From NCBI RefSeq assembly GCF_029714205.1, contig NZ_CP121648.1, positions 3,056,001 to 3,120,000 on the forward strand: a DNA stretch of 64,000 nt, in the 5' to 3' direction. The position numbers and the translations under genes were made by a program. The notes under the pieces were generated by a model. That model saw nothing but the letters and a program-made list of their open reading frames with translations. It had not been told where the DNA came from and made no database searches. Shown piece by piece: positions 44,856 to 54,043 of the stretch (positions are counted from its first letter, which is position 1; every line of letters starts with the position of its first letter). The stretch is from Methylobacterium sp. CB376. GTDB lineage: Bacteria > Pseudomonadota > Alphaproteobacteria > Rhizobiales > Beijerinckiaceae.

Positions 44856-46619
44856 TCAGGGCACCGGGACGGGCGTCGTCGCGCAGGGGATCGGCAGCGG
44901 CACCCGCGCCCGCGGGGTCACGAATTCGGGGATGCCGAGCCGGTGGCCCTGCTCCGCCGCGAAGGTGGCGATCCGCCCGCGCCCGCACAGGGTTTCGAGC
45001 TGCGCGGCGTCCATCGCCTGCAGGTGGAGCCGCAGCGGGCGGTTCGAGAGGTCGGGCGCGTTGCGCACGAGGTCGGCCGCGAAGGCGAGCCTGTCGTCGT
45101 TGACGACGACGATGTCGGCCTCCGCGCGGGCGATCGCCGCGTCGGCCGCCACGTAGGGGGCCGCGAAAGCGTGCGCCACGCGCGCGTGCACCGGAAGCAC
45201 CAGGGCGAGGCAGGCGAGGCAGGCAAGGCCCACGCTGCCGCGCGCCCGCGCGAGCGCGTCGGGCGCGAGGCCCCGCGTCGCCTCGATCCAGCCGGCGGCG
45301 GCGAGCAGGCAGGCGCTGCCGATCATCCCGTGCAGGTAGCGGTAGCCCCAGCCGTGGCCCTGGAAGGGCGAGAGAACCGCCATCGCCGCGCAGGTGAGCA
45401 GGAGGCCCGCCGCGAGCGGCCGCAGCACCCCGTCGCCCCGGCGCAGGGCCGGCCAGGCCAGGAGGCCGAGCGGCAGGACCAGGGGATTCTCCCAGATGAG
45501 GAAGCGCACGAGGTTCTTGACCATCTGGTCGCGCGCGAAGGGGCCGACCGTGCCGATCTGCTCGGCGGCGCGCGCCGCGAGGTAGCCGCCCCCCAGGCCG
45601 GCGCCGCCGTCCTGCTGCGCGAGCCCGGAGGCTGCCACGGCCAGCTTCCAGTACAGCACCCAGACTATTCCGATCAGGGCGTAGGCCGCGAGGTAGAAGC
45701 CGGCGAGGCGCCAGCGCCGGGCCGGCAGCAGGCCCGCCAGGAAGGGAAGCGCGAACAGGGGGTGGAAGACGATCTGGTGCAACCCGCAGGCCAGGAAGGC
45801 GACCACGGCGGCGCCCGCGTGGCCGAGCCGCCCGCCCCGCAGGAAGAGGCGCAGCCAGAGCAGGTTGAGGGTGAGGTGGGCGGTCATCGCGTAGGCGGTG
45901 GTCGCCGTCACCAGCACCTGCGGGGCGGTGGCCAGGAGCAGGCCCGCGAGGATCGCGGCGTCGGGTCTGGCCGGCCACAGGCGCCGGGCGACGGCGACGA
46001 CGAGCCACGCCGCCGCCGCGGCCAGGATCGGTCCGGTCAGGGCTTCGAGGCCGAGGAGCCCGAAGCCCGCCCGAAGGGCCGCGTTGACCGGCAGGTAGGA
46101 CGAGACCCAGCCCGCGTGCCCCGGGACGGGGAGCAGGAAGAAGGGCGCCAGGGCCGGGGCGTAGTCCCGCCACGCCTCCGGCAGCGGCGCGACGAGGTGC
46201 CCGCTCCCGATGATTCGCGCGTCGAAGACCGCCATCGCCTCGTCGTAGGAGAGCGGGTGGCCGCGATGGAGCAGGAGGGTGAGGCCGGCAGCCGCCGCCG
46301 CGACGCCCGCGGCGAGGACCGCGCCGCCCCGTCCGGGCCGGGCCGCCAGCCGATGCCAAGCGGCCGGCACTCCGGCGCGCGCCCGGAGCCCCGCGAGCGC
46401 CAAGAGGAGGCTCAGGGCGACGGCGCCCGAGGCCGCCCGGTCGGTGTTGAAGAACACCGTCACGAGGCTGCCCTCGGCGAGCAGCCCGAGGGGCAGCAGG
46501 AGCGCGACCGCTGCGACCGTGAGGAGCCCCGCCAGCAGGCCGAGTCGCAGGCCGCGGAGCGCGGGCGAGGGTCGACCGAGGGACCAGCCGTCGACGGACG
46601 GTGCTTGCGGGAGAGACAT
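44856..46619 (-). CDS. Polytopic membrane protein, GT-C glycosyltransferase-like
   Basis: 587 residues with about twelve hydrophobic helices. An acidic YDEAMAVFDARIIG motif follows the first periplasmic region (about residue 125), as in the GT-C fold (PMT/ArnT-like) where Asp-Glu residues lie in the first loop; LNLLWLRLFLRGG and YLHGMIGSACLLAAAGW are further conserved-looking helices. A soluble C-terminal tail of ~100 residues follows. It might transfer a sugar from a polyprenyl donor; no specific family was identified. Start ATG 46619. Confidence 0.75.
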   Translation of the reverse strand: MSLPQAPSVDGWSLGRPSPALRGLRLGLLAGLLTVAAVALLLPLGLLAEGSLVTVFFNTDRAASGAVALSLLLALAGLRARAGVPAAWHRLAARPGRGGAVLAAGVAAAAAGLTLLLHRGHPLSYDEAMAVFDARIIGSGHLVAPLPEAWRDYAPALAPFFLLPVPGHAGWVSSYLPVNAALRAGFGLLGLEALTGPILAAAAAWLVVAVARRLWPARPDAAILAGLLLATAPQVLVTATTAYAMTAHLTLNLLWLRLFLRGGRLGHAGAAVVAFLACGLHQIVFHPLFALPFLAGLLPARRWRLAGFYLAAYALIGIVWVLYWKLAVAASGLAQQDGGAGLGGGYLAARAAEQIGTVGPFARDQMVKNLVRFLIWENPLVLPLGLLAWPALRRGDGVLRPLAAGLLLTCAAMAVLSPFQGHGWGYRYLHGMIGSACLLAAAGWIEATRGLAPDALARARGSVGLACLACLALVLPVHARVAHAFAAPYVAADAAIARAEADIVVVNDDRLAFAADLVRNAPDLSNRPLRLHLQAMDAAQLETLCGRGRIATFAAEQGHRLGIPEFVTPRARVPLPIPCATTPVPVP

Positions 46620-46751
46620 GACGCACCGCGGTGATCGGGCGTCGCCGCGGTGCGCCGACGCGGGAACGGCCGCGGCGACCCGCCGCGAGGCACGTGCCCA
46701 GTCTAGGCGGGCCTCGGTAAACGATTCCCGACCGCGCGCCGGCGGCGCGGC

Positions 46752-46961
46752 TCAGGCAGCGTTCGGGATGGCGTCCGGGATGGCGTCCGGCCGCGCCCGC
46801 CGCATCACGGCGAGGCCCCAGGACTGGAACAGGTAGTAGCCGTTCCACCGTGCCGCCTGCCGGGCCGCCGCCGAGACGAAGCCGCGGGGCGCATCGGCGA
46901 CGTCGTCGATGACCGTCACGAACTGCCAGGCCGGCATCCGGATGAATGACGGAACGGGCAT
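46752..46961 (-). CDS. Small hypothetical protein
   Basis: 69 residues (MPVPSFIRMPAWQFVTVIDD...), with an aromatic middle (ARWNGYYLFQSWGLAVMRRA) and a tail PDAIPDAIPNAA from a short tandem repeat. No family recognised. The frame is open to ATG 47039, but a TATAAT and other AT-rich sequence lie between 46970 and 47100, suggesting the promoter is there and the shorter start is right. Neither start has a strong ribosome site. Confidence 0.45.
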   Translation of the reverse strand: MPVPSFIRMPAWQFVTVIDDVADAPRGFVSAAARQAARWNGYYLFQSWGLAVMRRARPDAIPDAIPNAA

Positions 46962-47271
46962 CCAGGCCGGCACTGCACAATAAAGCTCCCGCTTCTGTGC
47001 ACTGCAAAACAGATTATATGAAGCCGCCTCGCTATTCATGCGCGTCATCCCTGGCCGCAAGTTTTCGTACTTTGGTCGAAGATGACGTGTCAAGCCCAAT
47101 AGAGTGCGTTGCGCCGGACTTGCTGACGGAGGATGTCGGAGAGTTTGCGGTCGGTCCGGCCGGGCGGCGGACCGATGATCGGCTTTATTGGTCGGGTGCG
47201 GCCATATCGCGCGCGACCGGAGCGCGTGCCGGGGCGTTGCCCCGCCGGATCCCGCCAACCAGGAGATCGTC
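46962..47271. other. AT-rich divergent promoter region
   Basis: 310 bases, noticeably AT-richer at 46975-47110. On the minus strand TTGACA lies at 47088-47093. It should hold promoters for the small genes on both sides. No gene seen. Confidence 0.4.
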
Positions 47272-47406
47272 ATGGATTCCGATACGTTCCGCGACCGGTC
47301 GGGCCGCACGCTCGACGACGCCGATCAATTGAGCAGCGTGATCCTGCTCGGTCTCGCGGTCGCGGGCGGTGCCGTGGCGGTGGCCGTCCTGACCTTCCTG
47401 GCCTGA
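47272..47406 (+). CDS. Small single-helix membrane protein
   Basis: 44 residues: charged start MDSDTFRDRSGRTLDDADQL, then one helix (VILLGLAVAGGAVAVAVLTFLA) that ends the protein. AGGAG lies six bases before the ATG. No family recognised. The position between other small exported or membrane proteins suggests an envelope role. Confidence 0.65.
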   Translation: MDSDTFRDRSGRTLDDADQLSSVILLGLAVAGGAVAVAVLTFLA

Positions 47407-47559
47407 GGCGCGCGCCGGCCCGGATTCGCGCCGATCGATTGTGCGCAGAAAAATTGCTCGCACGACGCGAACCCTCGCCTGGCTGGCGACTCGCCTGGCT
47501 GGCGACTTGGCCCGGCAGGTCGGCGGCCCACCGCCCCTCCCCTCACCTCAAGGAACACC

Positions 47560-47868
47560 ATGATCAGGCTCGCCACGGCCGCGCTCGCGCTCGGCCTCCC
47601 CACCTGCGCCCTCGCCCAGATCGTCGAGACCCCGGTTCGGATCCCGGGCGGTGCCGTCCTGGTCGCCCCCGCCTCGCCGGACGTCACCGGCTCGCTCGGC
47701 GCGCCCGACAAGAGCGGCCCGGGTGCGGTGGAGGTCGTGCCCGGCCGGACCGGCGCGAGCACGCTGGAATCCGATTCCGCGGCGGGCGCGAACGCCGAGC
47801 AGACGACCCGTCCCGTTCCCCAGTACGGTCGGAACGGCGGCAACGGGTCCGGCGGCGGCGGCCAATAG
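47560..47868 (+). CDS. Small secreted Gly/Pro-rich protein
   Basis: 102 residues. Signal peptide MIRLATAALALGLPTCALAQ, then a low-complexity mature part (VETPVRIPGGAVLVAPASPD, ... PVPQYGRNGGNGSGGGGQ), probably disordered. AAGGAA lies upstream of the ATG. No family recognised. Confidence 0.7.
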   Translation: MIRLATAALALGLPTCALAQIVETPVRIPGGAVLVAPASPDVTGSLGAPDKSGPGAVEVVPGRTGASTLESDSAAGANAEQTTRPVPQYGRNGGNGSGGGGQ

Positions 47869-48151
47869 CCGCCCGTCCTTCCGCGCATCGCCCCCTCCCC
47901 ATGCTGAGCTGCAGACGCGGGCTGCCTCGCAGCCCGCTCGACGGTCACCCGTTCGGATCACCGTTCAGGATGCTTCGGGGCGCAGCTCTCGCTCGCCGCC
48001 CGTCATGAGGAAGGGGGGAGTGCCGGCACCGTCCGGCCTCATCGCCTGTTTCTTCTCGAGGGAGATCCGCGCCAGACCGGCCCGCGGCCCGAGACGACCC
48101 CTCGAATTCCGGCGGGGCGATCGCGCCGGACATCGCGGGATGTTCGCTTGC

Positions 48152-48346
48152 TCAGTCGAGGTGCTGGCGGGGGAACTCGGCGAGCGAGGCATCGATCGCG
48201 TCCGCCACGCTCAGGGCGGTCCCGATCACCAGGAGCGTCAGTCCTGCCGCGATGAGGCCGATCGCCTCGACCGGCCGCCACGCGCCGCGCCGGGTCCTCC
48301 GGCGGGCCTGTCCCGGACGGGCCGGGTGGGCGATGACACGGGACAT
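48152..48346 (-). CDS. Small membrane protein
   Basis: 64 residues: basic N-terminus (MSRVIAHPARPGQARRRTRR), one long hydrophobic helix (VEAIGLIAAGLTLLVIGTAL) and a short acidic tail. The ATG at 48346 has GAGGTGAGG upstream; a GTG at 48358 is the alternative. Function unknown. Confidence 0.6.
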   Translation of the reverse strand: MSRVIAHPARPGQARRRTRRGAWRPVEAIGLIAAGLTLLVIGTALSVADAIDASLAEFPRQHLD

Positions 48347-48822
48347 GGGCGACCTCACCTCGCTCCCGGCCCGCTGCCGCCATGGCCCGGACCGGCTGGT
48401 ATCAGCGTAGCGTTATGCCGTGGTGGTTAACGTCCGGTTTCACGCCAGCTCTCGGCAAGGTTTGTCCGCTCAGGCTGCCCGCTCGATGCTTCACGAACCG
48501 CGTCGCCCATCAGTTGAGAGCGGAGGTCGACCGTGGTCGTGCAGCGCATCCGGGCTGGGATAAAGGTCGGCGGGCGACGCGCCCGGATCTCCTGGCCGTT
48601 CGCGCCGCGAGACCGTGCGCGCGTGAACCCGCGGGCGGTTCCCGTATCCTGCGTTCACCCGAGGCCGGATGCGGCGGGCGAGAACGATGTTCCGTAGAGT
48701 TTGAGAGATGGATGCGGCGGGAAATCTGCGCGATATGCGCTACGCAGTCTGACCGTCTGTATCCGTCAGCTTCGCATGGTATCGCTCGTCCGACCGGGAG
48801 CGGTTTCGTAGGGGCAGGCGAT
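48347..48822. other. Intergenic stretch, no gene seen
   Basis: 476 bases before the SAM methyltransferase. The methyltransferase frame is open through part of it, but there is no ribosome site or conserved-looking sequence. Confidence 0.4.
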
Positions 48823-49749
48823 ATGAGTATTGCACGGACGGATCGCGCGCGCGGACCCTGTGCTGGCCGTTTTCGTCCGGATTTCGTGCGGTCAATCGGG
48901 CGTTCCGGCCCGCGGCACGACATCGTGTCCTTCGCTGTCTCGGCTTTCAACGCGATGGATCGCGACCTCTTCGGAACGCTGAGCGCCGCTTCCCGGGATT
49001 GGAATCGGAGCAACGGGCGACGCGTGGTTCGGCTGCTCGACGTGATCCTCGGACAGGTCGCCGAGCGGCAGCTCGACCGCGTCGCGGTGCTCAACCTGTC
49101 GGGCCTGAACGAGGGCAAGCCGGATCCCCTGCTGTTCGACCTCGTCGCCGAGCGAATCGGGCCGGGGCGCCTGTCCTGGACGGTGGTCGATCATCCGCTC
49201 TCGCAGACCTTCACGGAGCCGACGATCCGCGGCTGGCTCGACGCAAGGGGCATCGCGCGCCTGCCCCGCGATCTGCGGGATCCCGATTGCCGGTTGCCGG
49301 AGGGCGACGCCGACGTCGTGATCTGCACCGAGATCCTGGAGCACCTCGACTACACGGTGGCGATGCGGCTGCTGCGCGGCGCCTGCGGGGCCCTGAGGCC
49401 GGGCGGGCTGCTGGTGATCACCACGCCGAACGCCGTCTTCCTCGAGCATCGGATCCGGTTCGCCCTCGGCCAGTGGGATTTCCTGCACTTCATGGACGGG
49501 CCGGACGATGCCGAGCGCGGCCTGCTCGGCCACGTGATGTACTACGACGGCGCCCGGCTGGCCCGCATGCTGCGGCTGATCGGCTTCGTGGGCGTGACGC
49601 CCGGCACGTTCAACGTCGGGCACGGGCCGGGCGAATTCCGCAACATCCTGACGCGCATCGCCGCGCTCACGCTGCACGCGATGACGTGGCTGGTCCCGCA
49701 TTCGGGCCAGGTCCTGATGGTGCGGGCGGAGAAGCCGCTCGACGCGTGA
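48823..49749 (+). CDS. Class I SAM-dependent methyltransferase
   Basis: 308 residues from ATG 48823 (AGGGGCAGG upstream). The second half holds the core: DADVVICTEILEHLDYTVAM (motif II), ACGALRPGGLLVITTPNAVF (motif III), then FALGQWDFLHFMDGPDDAER and LARMLRLIGFVGVTPG. This resembles methyltransferases of cell-surface polysaccharide or lipid loci, but no such genes flank it. Substrate unknown. Confidence 0.82.
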   Translation: MSIARTDRARGPCAGRFRPDFVRSIGRSGPRHDIVSFAVSAFNAMDRDLFGTLSAASRDWNRSNGRRVVRLLDVILGQVAERQLDRVAVLNLSGLNEGKPDPLLFDLVAERIGPGRLSWTVVDHPLSQTFTEPTIRGWLDARGIARLPRDLRDPDCRLPEGDADVVICTEILEHLDYTVAMRLLRGACGALRPGGLLVITTPNAVFLEHRIRFALGQWDFLHFMDGPDDAERGLLGHVMYYDGARLARMLRLIGFVGVTPGTFNVGHGPGEFRNILTRIAALTLHAMTWLVPHSGQVLMVRAEKPLDA

Positions 49750-49829
49750 CGCGCGGGCGGGAGCCGACCGCGGCGCGATCGGATCCCGCAGCGGGTCTCG
49801 GAGCCGCGCGGCGGGAGGTCGTGCGTCGC

Positions 49830-49985
49830 TCAGCCGATGCTGTAGGTGCGCTCGATCACCACGCCGCAGCTCTCCGCGAGGCTGAAGGCGAGTTCCCGCG
49901 TGAGCCCGAAGATCAGCGGACGATCCCCGCGCAGGAGGGTGTAGCTGCCGTCAGGTTTCACGGTGATGCGCACAGGCTCGGACAT
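49830..49985 (-). CDS. Small conserved-looking protein, 51 residues
   Basis: MSEPVRITVKPDGSYTLLRG ... ELAFSLAESCGVVIERTYSI. Beta-strand-rich start, then a helix with one cysteine. GGGAGA lies upstream of ATG 49985. No family recognised; the balanced residue use and good ribosome site support a real gene. Confidence 0.6.
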   Translation of the reverse strand: MSEPVRITVKPDGSYTLLRGDRPLIFGLTRELAFSLAESCGVVIERTYSIG

Positions 49986-50051
49986 CGGCGTCTCCCTGAA
50001 TCCGGCCAGCTCACCCAGCGGTGGCCGGCATCTTATCCAGCGCAGGCTAAG

Positions 50052-50138
50052 CTGATTCGCGTCCGGGAAGAAGACCTGCCGATTCGGGAAGAAGGCCCGC
50101 CGATTCGGGAAGACCTGCCGATTCGGGAGGAGGCCGAG
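50052..50138 (+). repeat. Degenerate tandem repeat, 18-21 bp unit
   Basis: Four copies built on GCCGATTCGGGAAGA, with spacers of varying length (CCT, AGGCCC, GGCC). The varying unit length distinguishes it from the exact 16-bp array at 57663. It lies upstream of a small membrane protein gene. Confidence 0.7.
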
Positions 50139-50247
50139 GGGAGGCGCCGTGCCGTCCGCGTCCCGAACGGCGCGCCCTGGACGGGGGGGCGCCGCGACCC
50201 GATCTTCCGCGGGTCGGGCCGCGCGCCCGCCGGTGCGGGACCGGACG

Positions 50248-50433
50248 ATGCCGACGGATGATCCTCGGGAGGATGCCGATCAGCGCGGGCGCGCGCTCCT
50301 CGCCCTCGCCCTCGTCGCCGCGCTGGTGCTCGGGAGCGTCTGGGTGTTCACGACCCTGCGGCGCGAGGCGCAGCGGGAGGATTGCCTCGCCGCGCACCGG
50401 CGCGATTGCGACCGGCTCGCGGATTCACCCTGA
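50248..50433 (+). CDS. Small membrane protein with Cys-containing tail
   Basis: 61 residues: acidic start (MPTDDPREDADQRGR), one helix (ALLALALVAALVLGSVWVFT), then a tail with two cysteines (REDCLAAHRRDCDRLADSP) spaced C-x7-C, likely periplasmic and disulphide-bonded. Start chosen at the ATG nearest the helix; the ribosome site is weak. Function unknown. Confidence 0.55.
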   Translation: MPTDDPREDADQRGRALLALALVAALVLGSVWVFTTLRREAQREDCLAAHRRDCDRLADSP

Positions 50434-50441
50434 CGCGGCGC

Positions 50442-50660
50442 TCAGCGGCCGGGATTCAACAGGCGCCGCACCTGATCGTAGAATTCCACGGTCTTGTCCT
50501 TCTCGACCGGACCCTTGTCGTCGTTCGACGCCACCGCCATGGTCTGGGCGTCGAGCCGCCCGTTGACGTTGACGCCGAACCTCGGATCCGTGTCCTGAAG
50601 GTGCTTCGCGATCATGCGCAACGCCGTTTCGATCACGCGGATCCTGATCTCGTCGTCCAT
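50442..50660 (-). CDS. Small hypothetical protein
   Basis: 72 residues, cytoplasmic, starting MDDEIRIRVIETALRMIAKH, with FGVNVNGRLDAQTMAVASND and YDQVRRLLNPG. The amphipathic helix followed by a strand-rich middle looks like a folded domain. No family recognised. It ends 8 bases from the convergent small membrane protein gene. Confidence 0.6.
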   Translation of the reverse strand: MDDEIRIRVIETALRMIAKHLQDTDPRFGVNVNGRLDAQTMAVASNDDKGPVEKDKTVEFYDQVRRLLNPGR

Positions 50661-50910
50661 GGCCTTGTCCGGGTGCGGGGCAGCGAAACGCGGGCGGATT
50701 TCGCACGGGCGAGAGAGTGGTCCGGGCGTATTAAGAAAGCGTTGACTCTCGGGCGCGCGGGCCGGTCGCGGCAGGCGCGCCCCGGCAGCCGGGCCGGAGC
50801 GGCCCGGGCCATGCCCGCGGCGCATGCCTGACCGTTGGCATCTGGCATACCAACGAAAATGGTGCGGTGCCATATATGGTGCATCGCACAACGCAGACCG
50901 AAAGCCTCCG

Positions 50911-51066
50911 ATGATCGCCTTCGCCCTTCTCGGCCTCGTCGCCGCCCTCGCCGCCAACGCCTCGCTGGTCCTCGTCGCGGCGGACCGGCTGACGCCTCCG
51001 GCGGATCGCACCCCGCTGGTCGCCGGGAACGAGAACGACCTGCTGGCGGCGAAGCTCGCGGCCTGA
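50911..51066 (+). CDS. Small membrane or exported protein, 51 residues
   Basis: MIAFALLGLVAALAANASLV is a single helix or signal peptide; the rest (AADRLTPPADRTPLVAGNEN) is soluble. No strong ribosome site, but a classic intrinsic terminator begins 27 bases after the stop, which supports a real transcript. Confidence 0.55.
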   Translation: MIAFALLGLVAALAANASLVLVAADRLTPPADRTPLVAGNENDLLAAKLAA

Positions 51067-51092
51067 CCGGCCGCCTCCCCGGACAGGATCGC

Positions 51093-51123
51093 CCCCGCGC
51101 GGCTGGAGCTGCGCGGGGTTTTT
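51093..51123 (+). terminator. Strong intrinsic terminator
   Basis: CCCCGCGC pairs with GCGCGGGG around a 10-base loop, followed by TTTTT. It ends the transcript of the 51-residue gene. Confidence 0.85.
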
Positions 51124-51142
51124 CGCGCGCGGTCCGGGCGGC

Positions 51143-51388
51143 TCAGTTGCGCGCCGCCCGCATCCGGTGACGCTGGATGCCGATCACGCGGCGATCCCGG
51201 TCCCATAATTCGATGTCGAACGGCACGTCGAGGCCGCGCGCCTTCAGCAGCGCCTCGACGTCGTCCTCCGCGTCGATGCGTTCGACTCCGACGATGTGGT
51301 CCTGTCCGTCGATGAGGTAGGCGCGATAGCTCAGTCCCGCGAGCGATTCCGCCTCGCGCGGGCGCGGACGATTGCAGCGGCAAGTCAT
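51143..51388 (-). CDS. Small conserved hypothetical protein
   Basis: 81 residues. Cys-containing start (MTCRCNRPRP), then a compact alpha/beta pattern: LSYRAYLIDGQDHIVGVERI, DAEDDVEALLKARGLDVPFD and IELWDRDRRVIGIQR. This looks like a small domain often annotated as hypothetical in Methylobacterium. GAGGCGGGG lies upstream of ATG 51388. Confidence 0.65.
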   Translation of the reverse strand: MTCRCNRPRPREAESLAGLSYRAYLIDGQDHIVGVERIDAEDDVEALLKARGLDVPFDIELWDRDRRVIGIQRHRMRAARN

Positions 51389-51725
51389 TGGTACCCCGCC
51401 TCGTTCGGGCGGGAGATTCTGGTCTCCCCGAGAGGCAGGTTTTACTTACTTTGAAGCGCTGTCAAGTGGTAATCGGCGTTATCTCGAAAGAGTAATCCGG
51501 TATATCAGCGCCCCGCCGGTCCACTCGGCCGATCCCGGCGGGTGCGGATGGTGGGTCGAGGGTGGCCGGAGCCGGACGTCAAGGAATCGCGGCCTCGGTA
51601 CTCTTTCGGCTTCGCCCGCCGCCGCAAACCGGGTAGGTGTCAGGCCGTCCGCGCGCGCCGGACCTCGCCGCCGGCGCGCGACGAGTCCTGCCGACGCCGG
51701 GTGCGCCGCTGATGACATCCGATCG
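51389..51725. other. Intergenic stretch, no gene seen
   Basis: 337 bases, divergent between two genes; likely contains both promoters, none identifiable. Confidence 0.35.
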
Positions 51726-52433
51726 ATGATCAGTTCATCCGATTTCGTGACCCGGTTGCTCGAGGCCAAGCAGTGGATGCTCGATCTCGCGGCGCCCGCC
51801 ATTCAGGCCGTGCGGACGCTCGATCGCGACACCTGGCTCCTGGGCGGCGTGGCGGCCGGCCTGCTGGTCCTGGCGCTCCTCCTTCGCGTCCTGGCCCGGC
51901 GCGACCGCACCGCCCGGGACCTGGTCGAGGCGACGCAGCGCGCGGTCGCCCTCCAGGCGGCCGGGATGGAGCTGCAGCGGGAGGCGAGCGAGCGTCAGCT
52001 GCGGGCCTATGTGGGGGTGACCTTCGCGTCCTTCCAGCGCTTCGCGCCGGGCCAGGACCTCGTCGTTCAGATCGAGCTGCGCAATCACGGGCTGACGCCG
52101 GCCCTCGACCTCGTGGCGAATTTCACGCTCGCGGTCGAGCCCTTCCCGGCGGCGAGCCTGCCGAGCGTGACCGCGGCGGCGGACCGCCTCCCCTGCATCG
52201 TGGGTGCGCGCGAGACGCGCCTGGTGACCCGGCGGGTCAACCTCCAGGCGGCGCCCGGCGTGGCGGAGCGCCTGCTGAGTTCGGAACTCGGCCTCTACCT
52301 GGTCGGTCAGGTGACCTACCGCGACGTGTTCGGCCGCGAGCACCTCACCAGCGCGACCCTGGTCGCGAGTGGGGACCGGATCCGCGGCCGCGAGCCCTTC
52401 GTCCTGTGCGAGGGCGGCAATGCCGTGACCTGA
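51726..52433 (+). CDS. Membrane-anchored hypothetical protein
   Basis: 235 residues. A membrane helix (WLLGGVAAGLLVLALLLRVL, about residues 37-57) follows a short amphipathic start. A coiled-coil-like stretch comes next (ATQRAVALQAAGMELQREAS), then a beta-rich C-terminal domain (AYVGVTFASFQRFAPGQDLV, VQIELRNHGLTPALDLVAN) resembling an Ig-like fold. Function unknown. No clear ribosome site before the ATG. Confidence 0.65.
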   Translation: MISSSDFVTRLLEAKQWMLDLAAPAIQAVRTLDRDTWLLGGVAAGLLVLALLLRVLARRDRTARDLVEATQRAVALQAAGMELQREASERQLRAYVGVTFASFQRFAPGQDLVVQIELRNHGLTPALDLVANFTLAVEPFPAASLPSVTAAADRLPCIVGARETRLVTRRVNLQAAPGVAERLLSSELGLYLVGQVTYRDVFGREHLTSATLVASGDRIRGREPFVLCEGGNAVT

Positions 52434-52484
52434 AGCGGGCCGCAGGTCGACCGCCGCGGCGGCGGCCCGCTTCCGACCCTGGGC

Positions 52485-53072
52485 TCAGCGGCAGACGCGA
52501 TCGAGCTTGAAGCCCCCGGGTCCGCTGAACCCGGCGAAGCGGCAGCCGCCGAAGGTGCCCTCGAAGCCGTAATCGTTCTTCCCGGTCTTCCAGGTGGCGC
52601 CGCGGCCGCCGTTCCAGCTCGCGGTCCGGTAGCCGGCGGGCCGCTCCGCCCGCCGCGGGGCCTCGACGAGGTCGCGGTCCGCGACGCGGCCGCGGCGCGG
52701 CGCGGCGACGGGCTCGGGGGCCGGGGCGGGCTCCTCCACGGCGGCGACCGGCCTGGCCTGCGGCGCGGATTGCGGGGCCGGCGGGGCGGCGACGTAGGCC
52801 TGGTTCTGCCCCTCCGCCCGCGGCAGGTCGATCACGCGCGGCGCGGGCCGGGTGCCCTGAAAGCGCTCGTCGGCGTCGGTCTGCGTCGTGGGTGCCAGGG
52901 TCTTCACCTCGGCGTAGCGTTTCGGCGCGGGGCGCGCCGGAGCCTCGGCCACGGCCGGCCCGGGCTGGGCGGCGGGCAGCGCGCTCGGCGGGCTCATGGT
53001 GAGGTTCGCGTGGGCGACGGTGCCGAGCCCGACGGTGAGGATCGCGGCCGTGGCAAGCGACTTGCTGATCAT
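52485..53072 (-). CDS. Exported Pro/Ala-rich protein
   Basis: 195 residues. Signal peptide MISKSLATAAILTVGLGTVAHA, then a long Pro/Ala-rich, probably disordered region (to residue ~145), then a short folded-looking C-terminus with GFEGTFGGCRFAGFSGPGGF and a final CR. Two cysteines may pair. GGGAGTTCACC lies upstream of ATG 53072. Function unknown. Confidence 0.7.
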   Translation of the reverse strand: MISKSLATAAILTVGLGTVAHANLTMSPPSALPAAQPGPAVAEAPARPAPKRYAEVKTLAPTTQTDADERFQGTRPAPRVIDLPRAEGQNQAYVAAPPAPQSAPQARPVAAVEEPAPAPEPVAAPRRGRVADRDLVEAPRRAERPAGYRTASWNGGRGATWKTGKNDYGFEGTFGGCRFAGFSGPGGFKLDRVCR

Positions 53073-54043
53073 GGTGAACTCCCGTGCGGCGGCCCGGGCA
53101 GGGCGCGCCCCGATGGTGTCTGATGCCACCCGTCGGGCTCGTTCCTCCTCGCCCTCCAGGACGCGAACACCTTCGCACCGCTCGCGCCGGCGCGCCGTGC
53201 CGGGGCGCACGCGCGCCGCGCGGTCCGCGGCCGGCGCCGTGCACGTCCGGATCCGAGAACGCCCGCCATCCCGGGCCGCCTCGCCCGACGCGACGGCTCA
53301 TCCGAACCGGAACACATCCGAGTCGCCGGATTTCACCGCGCCGAGCGGTCCGCCTCCTGCGACGAATTCAGGGTGATGTCCGCTTCGACGCTGCGCCAGC
53401 CGACCCAAGTCGTTGACCGTCCAGGACGCGGTCGCCGCAGCCGCTCCGCATTCCACCCGATGCGATGCAGGCGATCCGCGCCATGCCGCCGCGACGCCGG
53501 AGGAGGCTCATACGCCATCCGGTTGATGGCTTCGCCATCTCCCCTTTCGGCAATGCGGATGTCGGCTTCACTCAGGCACCGCGCGGGCTTGGGATACGGG
53601 ATCCGCTTCGATCAAGCGGATCCCGGATCACTTGATCTTTGTTCGCCACCTCGACTTCGGCGCACAGCGTCGCGCCGTCGTGCCCGTCCCGTATGCGCGG
53701 CAGCGGGGAGCGTCGCGGCTCCCGAGGCGCCGGCCCCGGAATCGTTCGTGCCGGCCCTCGCCGCCCGGCCCGCTGCGCGCGCCCGGCCAAGCCGTCGATG
53801 GTGGACGGGACCCACTGTCCATTGACAGTCCAACCGGGCCACCTCCTGGCGGCTGATCACCCTTGGGGCTGATCGCCCCGGCGCCGAACCGTTCGAGCGT
53901 GGCGGCCCCCGGCGCCGGGGGCAACCAGACTTCGACGTGACTCGGCACGATAGCGAGGCCATCGGCGCCCTGTACCGGGACCTCGCTGACATGGCGCCGC
54001 TGGATCCTCGTGAGGCGCAGGCCACTCGTCGGGAGCCAACCGG
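53073..54043. other. Long stretch without a recognisable gene
   Basis: 971 bases. Open frames exist on both strands (for example minus 53628-53948), but none has a ribosome site together with protein-like composition. A 29-bp palindrome lies at 53596-53624. This starts the accessory region and may contain decayed genes. Confidence 0.45.
53596..53624. repeat. Dispersed 29-bp palindrome
   Basis: CGGGATCCGCTT / AAGCGGATCCCG with centre CGATC; the exact reverse complement of 44531-44559. Confidence 0.7.

Noticed and set aside
53628..53948. Minus-strand frame starting MPSHVEVWLPPAPG
   Set aside because: Pro/Arg/Gly-rich with no family match and no ribosome site; could be a decayed gene but cannot be supported.
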